From Crambe crambe (lineage: Eukaryota; Porifera; Demospongiae; Poecilosclerida; Crambeidae): DNA of 64,000 bases. A program made the position numbers and the translations under genes. Where the stretch lies: NCBI GenBank assembly GCA_963924555.1, contig OZ004584.1, positions 186,001-250,000 on the forward strand, read 5' to 3'. Shown here in pieces: positions 24,169 through 35,340 of the stretch (position 1 is its first letter; each line of letters opens with the position of its first letter). The notes under the pieces are model-generated. The model was given only the letters and a program-made list of their open reading frames with translations. It was not told the DNA's origin and did not search any database.

Positions 24169-27100
24169 CTTACCAAATTTCTGACCAGATCCCCAGCAAA
24201 ATGAGAGTCCTTTGCTGTGACAAGAGTGAAGGCTGTCCCTTTTTCCCCTGCCCGTCCCGTGCGACCTATTCTGTGGACGTGGGTATCAATGTCCTTAGAT
24301 ACGTCAAAGTTAATCACAGTTCTAATTGCTGGGATGTCCAGGCCACGAGCTGTAGAAAGTCATGTGATCAAGTCAATATCTATCATGTGATAGTCACATG
24401 ATCATTCACCAGAGATCACGTGATACTCAAGGTAACATATACATATGCAATGCACAATCAATGCAATCATATGATCATGTGACAATCACATGATGACTGA
24501 CCTGCTACATCAGTGGCCACTAACGTGGGGAATTCTTTCTTCTTGAAGGAAGTGATGACTTTATCTCTGTCGCCTTGACTCATATCACCATGAAGAAGTC
24601 CAACTACGTGTAGACAAGAGTATACAGTTAATTAAATCAGGCCCTTAAGGATGGAACACAGCCCTTTTTTTCCTTTGTAGAGAGGTTGTCCTCTTTTGGA
24701 GTGCTTTTAGATTGTCCTTTGTTAAGAGGTTTGTTCTCTTTTGGAGTGTCTTGATTCCACTATAACCTATGCATACTAACTCACTGACCTTGATGACCTT
24801 CTCCTCTGAGTGAGATGGCCACTTCCTCAGAGTTGACTTTGCGTGTGACAAAGATCAGGACACTTCCCTGAGACACAAACTCCACCAGGCGTTGTTTCAG
24901 CCACGCCCACTTCTCATTCTCGTCTTTCATCACCTCTACTATCTGGAGGGGGAGGGGAATATAATGCCATTAATCATGTGCCCGAGTACTAGAATGAGTG
25001 GCATAATACAACTTCAAGGATCGTTAGATTTCATTAGAGGTACAGTGTAACCTCCGATAAAAGACCATCCAAGAAAAGGACCACCTCCCAACAAAGGACG
25101 CTCTTTTGGGCTCCCTTCCCATACATTTTTAACCTCCGAGAAAATGACAACCTCTTTACAAAGGACAAAGTAGCTGCGTCCTTTACTCGGAGGTTTCACT
25201 GTGGTTAGATACAGGTCCCACACCATGAGACTGACTAGTGGGGACTGGCACATTATGCTTTTTTGCTTCCCTATTATTCTACAGTGAAACCTCTCTTAGC
25301 GGACCCTCCCAGAAGCGGACGACCTCCGTAAAACGGACAACCATCAAAGCACCGATTAAATTTACCATAGAACTAGTGTATAGTGTATTTAAAACCTCCG
25401 AGAAATGGACTACCTCCGAACTCCGGACACTGCTCAAAGTCCAAAGCAATCAGAATCAATATAAAATTGCCTCCGAAAAGCGGACATTAGGCCACACCCA
25501 CAAACCACACCCATATAGATTACTTGCTAAACGAGCATGCGAATGTTATAATGACATAGCTAGCTAAGTCTTGAGCTGTCCAGTAGCAGATTTTCTTAGA
25601 GGCAGATGAACATTTGTAGCCTTAGAGAGACAGTAATACCTACTAAATCCACCTCCTTCACTGAGTTTTAAGGAAAGCACTCATTTATGACTACTTTTCT
25701 AAACAATTCATCAGACACTCATTTTCTGCATGGAATTTGCTTGTAAAACCTCCAAGATAAGGACAACCTCCGAGATAAGGACAAAGGTCTTTTCCCCCAA
25801 GTGTCCTCTATTCGGAGGTTCCACTGTATCCAGCTGTATAAAGTGACCTATTATTCTTTAATTATGCTCGTACCTGATGTCATATGTATTAGAAAGACGA
25901 CATAAATAGCTATTTGCAATCTCACTTTTGGTCAAGCTAGTTTAGGCACACGCATTCAAGATCAACCATGCATGGAGTTCACTTTCCATAGCGCATTATG
26001 CTTCCTGCTTTGATAGACCAAAACTATGCTGGCAGAATGTGCCAGTCCCTACTGAGTGACTAGCAACCACAGGAAGTGGTGAACTCTGAGACTGACTAGC
26101 AACCACAGGAAGATATTTTAGGTCTTTGTGTAGCCGCCATGAGAGACCATAGCAACTACAGAAGTGGTCCATTTAAATATTTTGTTAGATACTTCATTGA
26201 GAAGGTGCAATAGGTCGAAGGTCCACAGGAAATGTAGACCATGAGATAACACTATGATGAAGCCCTCCATTGAAAGGTGCAATAGGAAACAGGTTGTAAC
26301 AGCTCAAAAGGTAATGTTGACATTTTGGAAATTTTTTGATTGCACACAACTTTTAGGCTGTCCCCTACATGCCAAGGTCTCTAGAAAACCTTCAGTATTA
26401 GCCTAACCAGAAAGTGTTCAATACATTTACCTATTCAAAACTCTGGACACCTCTACACAGTGGAATGGACTAATTTTTGTCCTCTATAAAGAGATTATCT
26501 TCATAGATGTATATACAAAGGTACTCCTTTGTTGAGAGGTCTGTCCTCTTTTGGAGTGTCTTTATTGCAGGTTCTATAGTTGGTGAGATTGGTTGGACAC
26601 TAATACACTGGTCATTCCCTTGAAATTAGTTGGCAGGTGACCAGTGCAGTGGTTGGTTACTGCAAGCTGCTGTGTTATGGCGTACCTGTGTGATGTCTGT
26701 ATTGGCCTCCCCCAAGTCGCCCACCAAAATGCGTAGAGGGTCCGTCAGGCAATCCCGACAAAGACGCTCCACCTTCTTACGAAATGTTGCACTGAAGAGG
26801 AGAGCTGGGAGGAGGAGGAAGGGAGGGAGGGGAGGGGAGGGGAGGGGAGGGGAGGAAGGGGAGGGGAGGGGGAAGAGAGGAAGGGGAGGGGAGGGGAGGG
26901 GAGGGGGAAGAGAGGAAGGGGAGGGGAGGGGAGGGGGAAGAGAGGAAGGGGAGGGGAGGGGAGGGGGAAGGGAGGGAGGGGAGGGAGAGGAGGAGGAAGG
27001 GGGAATCGAGGAGGAGAAGAGAAGAGAGGAAATTGAAAAGGGGGAAGAAGCAAGGGAGATATAAATATGAACATGATAGACATGCCTGACTGGTTATTAC

Positions 27101-29538
27101 TTACTTTGTCTATCCGGACGAACATGATTGGCAATAGACCTCACTTGAGGCTCTATTTATAGGAAAGAAATGATTACTATAATTATACCAAGTGTGCATT
27201 ATTTAGACTCCACTGAGCACTTACCAAAGCCCATGTCAAACATGCGGTCTGCCTCATCAAACACAAGATAAGTCACCTTCTGCAGACTCATGGCTTTGAT
27301 CTTGACAAGGTCGATGAGTCGCCCAGGAGTGGCCACTAAAATGTCACAGCCTTCCTTGACTGCGTTGGATTGCTCCCACTTGCTCCCTCCGCCATACACA
27401 CACAGGACAGAGAGTCCATATGCCTTTGCAAACTTACGAGCTTCATGGTAGATCTGAAAACAAAAGGTTTGGTCCTGATATTGGCTGCATTGAGATGCTC
27501 TGATCTGGTACTTAAACTTTTTGTTATGAACCCTTTACCAAACATACCTGGTAAAGGGTACTTGTTTAATAGGGAAACAGACGACATGATCTGACTAGTC
27601 AAAAGTTAACATTCACATTTGAGTGTTATTGGTCTCATGAAAAATATGGCCAAGTCATACATAATTATAAACTTGGTAAATTTCTGAAAAATGGCTAGAT
27701 GTGACTGATTTAAGTTTTAACAGTCAAAAGTGAACTTAGGCATCATGCTGAATGCTCAAAAAAATTCGGCGAGTCTGGTAAATGGCTAAAAGGCAAAAAG
27801 TAAGCATCAATTAGATTCATATTTGAGACTGTAATTCAAATGATCCTTTTCCTAAGTCCCCATCACACTTATAATAACACACCTGCTGACAAAGCTCTCT
27901 GGTGGACACTTATATAACACACCTGCTGACAAAGGTCTCTGGTGGACACTTATACAACACACCTGCTGATAAAGCTCTCTGGTGGACACTTATATAACAC
28001 ACCTGCTGACAAAGCTCTCTAGTGGACACTTATATAACACACCTGCTGACAAAGCTCTCTGGTGGGGGCACAAATCAATCCAATTGGCCCCTCCCCTTCT
28101 TTCAGTTCAGGCTGGTCCATGGCATGCACTAATAAGGGCCAGAGAAAGGCAGCTGTTTTCCCTGATCCGGTCTTAGCTATCCCTATCACATCTCGTCCAC
28201 TGAGCACTGTGGGGATAGCTTGGCACTGGATGGGTGTCGGCTGAGTGAACTCTGACTTTTTGATGATCGAGAGCAGCTGGTTATCAAAACCAAAGTGTGC
28301 AAACGAAACACAAGGACGTACAGGAGAGAACCCTGTCACCTAAAACATATTGAAAAAAAAGACATTTTGATCCCAAAGAGGACAAACCTCTCAACAAAGG
28401 ACAATCTAAAAGTACCCTTGCATAAACTTCAAAAGAGGACAATCTCTTGATCTGCTTCAGTGTCACATGATGTGTGTGCAAACTGGTTCTATTTTGGTTA
28501 TGTGATATCATGTGATCCACTTGCCTTGAGGCCCATTTTTTTCTTCAGGTCAAAGACTTCTTGCTTGGTGAGCTTTTCAATCTCAGGATGTTGCTCGTAG
28601 AAATCTCGATTGAAGGAAGGGTAATCAATCTAGTGGGCAGAAGAGAGTGAGATTGCAGATTATCATAAGCCATGCCTCTTTTCTTACGGCAGAATGGTCC
28701 AATGGTGGAAGGGGGTCGATGACTCTTGATTTTTCAGACACAATTGGATTTCCATCTGAGTCATAGTCTACCTCAATCTCATCATCTCCCTCGGCAACCA
28801 CTATGGGGGCGTTGGCCATAGCTTTAAAGTAAGTCTCCTGGAAAAATAATTGCGTAGTATAATAGAAGGGGATAAACTTCAGTGCCCCTCTTCATTAATA
28901 TGAAATAAGGGGTAAACTTTCAGTGTTACACACCTGATCATCCTCTTCCTCTATGTCATCTCGGATTGACCTATAAAGGTATAGGGAGAGGGGAAGTAGA
29001 GGTTATTGTGCCTTTGTGGAGGTTAAAGGTCGATCTGACCTCAGTTCTTTCTTCTTTGATGATTTTTCTTTTTCTTGTGTCTTGACTTCTTTCTACTCAC
29101 CCAGAGCAGGACAAAAAATAATAGGACAGGCTAATAACAGGACAGTAATTACCTCAATTCCAGCCATGAATGCCTCCAGGGGGTCATCATCTTCTCCTTC
29201 TTCTTCCACTTCCTCTTGCCCCGCCTTCCCTCCTCCACCCTCTCCATATCCGAATTCCCTAGCTATTCTCTGCTTTATGGCCTCCTCACTCTCACCTCCT
29301 TCGTCACTCTCCCCCGAAGAATCATTGAAGTAACTAAATATACACCAAGAGTCGTGTGACTAACAGGGTAAGGCCACTTAATAGCTCACTCATCCTCAGC
29401 TTTCGTTTTCTTTCCGTCCCAGGTCCCTCTCTCCCGAGTCTCTTGAAAGGAAGACAGCTGTCCAGCCTTGTGGAAGCTACTTGACAGTGCAAACCCTCCA
29501 AAACCGAAACTTTTCCCGCGCTTCTTTCCAAAGGACAT
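23466..29538 (-). CDS. DDX42: DEAD-box RNA helicase DDX42
   Basis: Fifteen exons give about 752 aa: 29390-29538, 29153-29333, 29040-29092, 28934-28970, 28688-28837, 28525-28629, 28043-28339, 27225-27453, 27105-27152, 26686-26804, 24789-24942, 24502-24603, 24174-24349, 23792-23989, 23466-23726. Phases close throughout. Motifs include AKTGSGKT (about 280-287), [16 protein letters not shown] (from about 390), SAT (about 421-423), ARGLD and [11 protein letters not shown]42-specific marks are the [11 protein letters not shown] block, DYDSDGNPI and the C-terminal KRKSRWD. DDX42 is an ATP-dependent RNA helicase associated with the U2 snRNP/SF3b in the nucleus. Intron 6 uses a GC donor (GCAAGT). The Gly/Arg-rich C-tail is shorter than in vertebrates. 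Confidence 0.96.
24136..24165 (+). repeat. (GA)n microsatellite in a DDX42 intron
   Basis: About 15 GA units start 9 bp downstream (on the gene strand) of the exon 13 donor. Confidence 0.9.
25030..25203. mobile_element. MITE-like repeat family R1 (AGGACAACCTC), full copy
   Basis: Ends TACAGTGTAACCTCCGA and TCGGAGGTTTCACTGTG are inverted repeats. The interior alternates AAAGGAC and ACCTCC motifs. Partial relatives occur at about 1465-1590, 24003-24130, 24655-24770, 25280-25495, 25747-25830, 26455-26570, 28375-28445, 36160-36290, 38450-38585, 51000-51080 and 63405-63585. Confidence 0.7.
25280..25495. repeat. R1-family repeat, variant with AAGCGGAC motifs
   Basis: Begins TACAGTGAAACCTCTCTTAG and contains several copies of CCTCCGAAAA(G)CGGAC-type units. 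The right end is not clear. It lies in DDX42 intron 10. Confidence 0.55.
26812..27010 (+). repeat. GGGGA-rich purine tract (CCCCT on the DDX42 strand) beside an acceptor
   Basis: About 200 bp of nearly pure purine with repeated GGGGAGGGGA and GGAAGAGAGG units. On the - strand it forms a very long pyrimidine tract that ends at the exon 10 acceptor (26804). Confidence 0.9.
27610..27770 (+). repeat. Dispersed repeat family R2, copy 2
   Basis: Contains CACATTTGAGTGTTATTG, CAGTCAAAAGTGAAC and TAGGCATCATGCTGAATG, shared with 62838-63010 and, inverted, with 5640-5885. It lies in DDX42 intron 7. Confidence 0.65.
27881..28076. repeat. 40-bp minisatellite made of the DDX42 exon 7 end plus its splice donor
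   Basis: Five tandem units carry CACCTGCTGACAAAGCTCTC followed by TGGTGGACACTTATATAACA. The highest-coordinate unit contains the real exon 7 end (codons for LCQQ) and its GTGTGT donor. The other four lie in the intron and repeat both exon end and donor. Using a downstream donor would bring an in-frame stop after about eight residues. Confidence 0.85.
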
Positions 29539-29681
29539 CTTCTAAGAATTCAAATATGGAAATTATCATCAATTGTTCTAGCTTGCCTTAATAATTGTTT
29601 TCATCTTTGATGACCATTACCATACAAAATTTGTTAAAATAAATAGAGCCCAAGGTGCTATTTGTGGGTGCAATACTTTCT

Positions 29682-32600
29682 CTAAAGTGTATCCAGCAAA
29701 TCATTGGTGATTAAGAGAGAGCCTAAAATCTTCTTGCTTCCAATGGCGTCTGCTTTGGCATGCATGCAAACAGTATGAGAGTTTCCAGACAACCCACTAC
29801 AAGTTCTTGTCCGATAATTCCTCCTCAAATAAGGCTCCAAGGCACGCATTGCATAAATATTTGTATGCAAAGTCTTGTCGATAAATCTGATATCATAATT
29901 CCTATTAATAGCACTTGTAAGCTCCACCTTCTTTATGATGTCATAGTCCGACTTGTAAATGGCAACAGGTTGATAGTTATACCAGACAAAAAATCCTGTA
30001 TCTGCTGCTATCATCATTGAGGGGAATTTGGGAAGGTGTTCAGATATTAACTCTGGTTTGTAAAAGGAGAAAAGTGTCGGGAAGTATGCTTGGTGACCCT
30101 TTACCACATTCATCTTGACGTGCCATATGAATTCTTTTGTGAAAAGGAAAGTGGGATCCATCAGAACAAACAGATCGTTCGGTGCCAATTTGCCAATTAC
30201 ATGATCGTATCCAACTGGTGAAGATGCATTTCCCTCCATCAGCTCATATGAACTAATCAATTCTTGTGGGTGATGTGAGACTACCGTGGCAACCTGTGAC
30301 CGCGCTTTCTCGTTACTGCCAAACAAGACTATATGAAGGTGTGTCTTCAGCCGATTCATAATGCAAACCTCTTCATACATCTTCAAAAACTCCCCCAAAT
30401 CTGTCGTTGCTCCAACACTAACGATCACATGAATGATTTTCATCTCTAGCGGACGTGCCAATTGATATGAAGCCATTCCTGCTCCTTGAAAAGGCAAGAA
30501 TACATTAGCAACGTATTCGATAGCACTATCCACACCTGTTTTGTGAACAGAAAGATGGAAAGTATATTGTACTCCTGATGAATGATCGATGACCAGAAAT
30601 CCATCAAATAAGTGATAAGGAGGTATGAACCTCTTCTTTCTGCTCTCTCCTTCATTCATGATATCGATGAGTACTTCAAGGGCAGAGTTTATACCCTTCC
30701 GGACTCGACTTGGCAGGGCAATGGCAGGAAAGTACTCGTGGGAAGAGAAAAGAGTGCTCGAGTTGAAATACTGCCATATTGGGAGCTCAAAACGAGAGGA
30801 AGGGTTCGTTGCTATGTCATGCCACAGCCACCTAGTAAGGGGGTGAGTTAATTAATTACTTAATGCAATCATTTGTATGGGTTCATCACAGAAAAATGTA
30901 AAAAATGTAAAAAACAAGCTGTCTTTTTTTTTTTCAAAGGAAAAGTAAGTGACTGTACTTCTGGGAGCTTAAGGTGGTGGCATACTTCTTACCACTGGCT
31001 GATTTTTGGTTTGTAGCTTTCTAGCACCACTCTCTAAAAAATTACAGAAGGGTTTGTTGATATCTATTTTATTTCTCGGTTTAGCCCAGAAACTTAAATA
31101 CTCACTTTTGGGAAGTCAAAAAGTAAAGAAGATACCAACAAATCCTTCTGTAATTTTGTAGAGAGGGCTAATAAGAAGCTCTAGGCCAAAAATCAGCCAC
31201 TTAATTCCAGCGGTCAGTGAGAAGCAATGCTTTTTTAGAGTAAAAAGACTCATAGCACCTGTAAGAATTAACATTTTTTCTTCATTTTTAGTGTGTGTAT
31301 TAGTGATATACTACCTTATAACTCTGTGCAATTTGAAGTCCATAGCTATAGTAATTTTGGAGTTATGTAAGAAAGACTAAAATTTAATTGTTAGCATGTG
31401 CGTTGCTATGTGCCACCACCCTTAAAGAATGCTTTGTATATACTCTCAGACCCTTTGAAGGAAGGTGGGGTTTTAAGGGGAGGGGCAAGGGAGGGTGGGG
31501 TTTGATGGGGAGGGGCAAGAAAGGGAGGGGTTGTGAGGCTATGAGAGGGAGGGAGACTGACCTCTTCTGCTTGTAGCGTTTCATGTTCTCTGGAACAAGA
31601 TGTGAGATTCGTTCAATGTCTTTTTGTATGAGGGCTTCCTCCTGTACCAGTTTCTTGAGTTTGAGCTCTTGGAGGTACTGGTGGACGCAGTACATGAGAC
31701 GAGGGTCTTTGATGGGGTGTAAGGTGATGGCCCGCTTAACGCTCGGACTGGTATAAAGTTCCGACGTCTTCAAGATACGCTTGTAATCTGTCCAGAAGAT
31801 GATGCGAGTCTGAGAGGGAGGGGGGAGGGGGAGGGGGAGGGGGAGGGAGAGGGGGAGGGAGGGGAGGGGAGAGGAGGTGAGAGGTGAAGGGGGAGGGGAG
31901 AAGGGAAGAGGGAGGAGGGGGAGAGAAGGGGGGAATGATTAGAAGGAGGAGATGAAAAAAAGGTGTTAAATCGTAAGATGAAAAGACTGAAAGAAGAGCA
32001 ACATGACCTACAAGATTCAACTCATTAGTCAAGGGATATTTGTAGTGGACATGTATAGACAGAGACATGCCCGTGTTCAGGGGACACCTATGCCATTACC
32101 ACTTCACAAGTGTGAACATCAATAATGCAGTGTCAATATGAGAATTTTCTCACTAGCAAGCTAAGAGTAGAGTCTTTGCTAATCTATTTTCCCATGGTTG
32201 TCAAGGTGGTGGTAATTTGGCAGAGCTGTAGAAAATGCTAACTAGGATGCATTTGGTATACAATGCTACACTCTGCAGAGATATTGTGGCATGCATAGCA
32301 ACATTGCTAGAAATATGAAACCAATTCATTTGGTGAGAAAAATTTGGAAGACATACTGAAAATATTGGTTGGAATTTCCTTTGAAATGGGTCAGTTATGT
32401 AGCAGTTATTCAGATGATATTTCCAAGAGGTCAGCAGAGGTCATGAGGTCATATATAAAGACTTTACTTACCTCCCAAGACCATGTGCACTGAAGCTTCA
32501 GCATCTTGCTCACACAACGCCCAACCTCCACGTCTTCATTATAACTCACCACCACAGTCTGGAAGGGGAGGGGGGAGTGAGGTAGTAACAAGAACGAACA

Positions 32601-32873
32601 ACAACAAACCACTGAACCAGCTGCTCATACACCAGTATTATAGCAACACAAACTATCACCAGATAAACTGAAAGCTTCTGGTGCAAAGTATCCAGCACAG
32701 AATATCCAGTGGTCTGTGCATTTTCTAAGTAAACGAGAGCCTTCCCCATTAAGTACATGTGCATAGCTCCCATAGCAACTACATGATAACTTCAGTGAAC
32801 ATTCTCCCAATGGAAAGCAAAAATACAATCTAAGGGATTGTTGATGGTATTTTAATCTATGAATGGGATAAGT

Positions 32874-32969
<96 letters not shown>

Positions 32970-34507
32970 CTGAGATGAAAGGTTTCACACATCAACACAA
33001 TAAAGAAAATTGCTCAACCAGAAGCACAGGAGGGAAGTGCTTGAGAAATATATAAAAGCTTTCCCTCATGATTTCTAGCATGGTGCATCATAGCCTATAG
33101 TGAAGCCAGTGAGATGGTCAGGGCAATTATGGAAAATAGAAAGTAACCATCAATGGGGGGGGGTGTGACGGTTCCAAGGCTTCACTCTGTTTGCTAGCAA
33201 GTGACCAAATTTCCAGGAAGTGCCATTGTGAGCAGGCACAGTCTGACAAGCACGTCTTTATTGAATACTTTGACGAAGATTTCATTCCCCATGGCAGTCT
33301 CTCTATAATATGGGCTGGACAGTTTCCATTCATTTTTACAAGCACAAGTATAATGTCTGCTTCGTTACAAGGCAAAGCATTTCATGTCAACTCGTTAGAA
33401 GCAAGCATTTAACGTCTGATGCAAGAATTAATGTCTGAAGCAAGCATCATCTATTCTACTAAAAAGCAACAAAAAAAAAAGAATTCAGTTATTGCATTTC
33501 TGTGAAGGAGGGGGATCTTTTTCTCCACACCCCCTGGTCTCCTCGTCTCCCATACTATATACAGGAGGATGCCCCTCTGATCAATTAGGATAGGATACTA
33601 ATCAGGATACTAATCAGGATACTAATCACGATACTACTCATTACTTGGTGCTTACCTCTAAGCAAGTATGAAGATGAGGAGCTAACTTTCTGAGCGCACT
33701 TCGACTGAATATGACTCCAGGACCTCCCATGCAATAATGCTCATCCTCGGTCAACTTTATCCGAGTTCTATCATCAGGACGACCAAATCCAGGACACCCC
33801 ATGTATATGTCCTGTGCTGGATTGACGGAACTCAACAGCTCAAGAAGAGGGTCCATTTTCACGTAGACGTCATCATCCGATCGCATGAAGAAGTCGTACT
33901 CGTCTATGAAATGATCATGCATATATTTGAGCATGTGGTAGACCTTTCTCTGAGGTGGGTAGACAGAGTCATTGACTCCTGGGAGGGTAATGATTGGAAG
34001 GTTTACTTTTTTATTTTCAGAATGTGAAGAGAAGTAATAAAGACCATCTATGCCTCTTCCCCATGTGTTGTTGATAGCAACTGCTCTGGTTTCTAGGTAC
34101 TTTTTCGCCGTGACAACGCCGATGAACAACAGTTTCCTGGGAGCAAGCTCGTTGGAGAGATGCCGGTAACGAGTTTTCAGATTACCAGGTGGGGAAATGG
34201 ATCTATTTAAGTACTCAAGATCAAAATGCTTCCTTTTCCGTTTTGAGTTGCTTTGGTCTATTATGCTGGCATCTTCAAATTGCCCATCAAAAGATTGCCT
34301 GTACCGCTCAAGCAATTCCAGTTCCAAATTGTCTCTAAGGTTTGCAGAATTAGGATGAGAAGTGCCCTTCTCCTGTCTTCCACTGCACAAAGGACTGAGA
34401 GACTGAAGCAGAGGGTCTTGGAAATAACTGATCCACATTATGGGAGAGATCACCATGCCTATGAAGATACCAAAGCAAACTGCTGGGATCACCTTCTTTG
34501 GTAACAT
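29682..34507 (-). CDS. G: chondroitin synthase/CHPF-like glycosyltransferase, GlcA-transferase motif intact, GalNAc-transferase motif degenerate
   Basis: Exons 33656-34507, 32472-32558, 31562-31809 and 29682-30831 give about 778 aa with consistent phases. The N-terminal anchor is at about residues 8-30. The fringe-like domain is the most CHSY-like in the window: TWGRG, VYPPQRKVYHML, SDDDVYVK (DDD 211-213) and YCMGGPGVIFS, then DVEVGRC and CTWSWE in exon 2. In the C-terminal CHGN domain the DVD position reads LMDPT and no GWGGED is found, so GalNAc transfer is doubtful. Predicted GlcA-transferase subunit in the Golgi. It has one more intron than gene A. DDX42 starts only 143 bp beyond its stop, on the same strand. 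Confidence 0.88.
30969..31424. mobile_element. Larger MITE of the TTAAGGGTGGTGGCA family with a nested foldback
   Basis: Ends TTAAGGTGGTGGCA (30969-30982) and TGCCACCACCCTTAA (31410-31424). Inside, about 30995-31070 is mirrored by 31130-31210, for example CTGATTTTTGG against CCAAAAATCAG and ATTACAGAAGG against CCTTCTGTAAT. It lies in intron 3 of gene G. Confidence 0.6.
31811..31932 (+). repeat. GGGGGA purine tract at a gene G acceptor
   Basis: About 120 bp of almost pure purine. On the - strand it is a C/T tract ending at the exon 3 acceptor (31809). Confidence 0.9.
32877..32967 (+). repeat. Long (AG)n microsatellite
   Basis: About 45 uninterrupted AG units in intron 1 of gene G, the longest microsatellite in the window. 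Confidence 0.95.
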
Positions 34508-35340
34508 GTCTCAAGTCTTTTTTGAAGTTGATTCTTCAACTGGTACGACTTGAGCAGCGGTTACCTGGATCTAGCTAGCTAGCTAAGCCGTCGAGTAGCT
34601 AGCTTGCTTGCTGATCAGATGAGGTGAAGACTGGAAGACATACAGCTAGTTATCCTGTACTGCACGATTCACGAGTTTCCAGACTTATTTTCATAACTGT
34701 CCTGGGGGTGCTCGGGAAAAAAAAATCACCTTGAGTGTTTCCTGGTGCTTAGAGTTGAATAAGCTGCAGTGGAAAAATCCTTTCAAAATCTTCATTAAAA
34801 TTAGTATCCGCCCATCGACACGCCTACTTTATATCCGGGGTAGTGTGAAATGGACAATCTTAGAATGCTGAAAAAATTGCTCTAAATATAAAATAGGTTA
34901 TGTAGAACTAATGTGTGGAGAAAGTAATAAAATTTTGTAGATAGGAGTCATGATCTTACATGACATACTCAGGAAGGTATTATGAGTCAAAGGTATGAAT
35001 TATGAGTCACTGGGGCTCTAAGAATCTAAGATTTCTACAAAATAAAAATAATAACCTTAAGATTCATTATCCCTGCGCTTTTTTTAATTCTGATTGGTCA
35101 CAATTTACACTATTTTAAAAGTATGCATGCATTTTCTGGTATGATTATGATTACGCATGAATCATAGATATTCATGAATGAGGCATTTTCTGGTATGATC
35201 AAAAGACCAAAAAAAGTTAAGTTTTCGTGCCTAAATTATCAACTCTTGTAGATTCTTATCAAGTGGTGAACCCATAATAGGGACTGACTCATAATACCCA
35301 CATCTACACTATTAAAATTAATATAGAAGAAGTCATTTGG
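34508..35340. other. Spacer between G and the SDR gene
   Basis: Upstream region of gene G. It contains GCTAGC runs at about 34570-34600 and otherwise AT-rich sequence. No coding exon or clear element was recognised. Confidence 0.55.

Noticed and set aside
26745..27134. Proline-rich and Gly/Glu-rich open frames across the GGGGA tract, with similar frames at 31736-32068, 40147-40338, 47331-47573 and 62178-62384
   Set aside because: They are translations of simple purine/pyrimidine repeats inside introns or spacers, with no motif or splice context.
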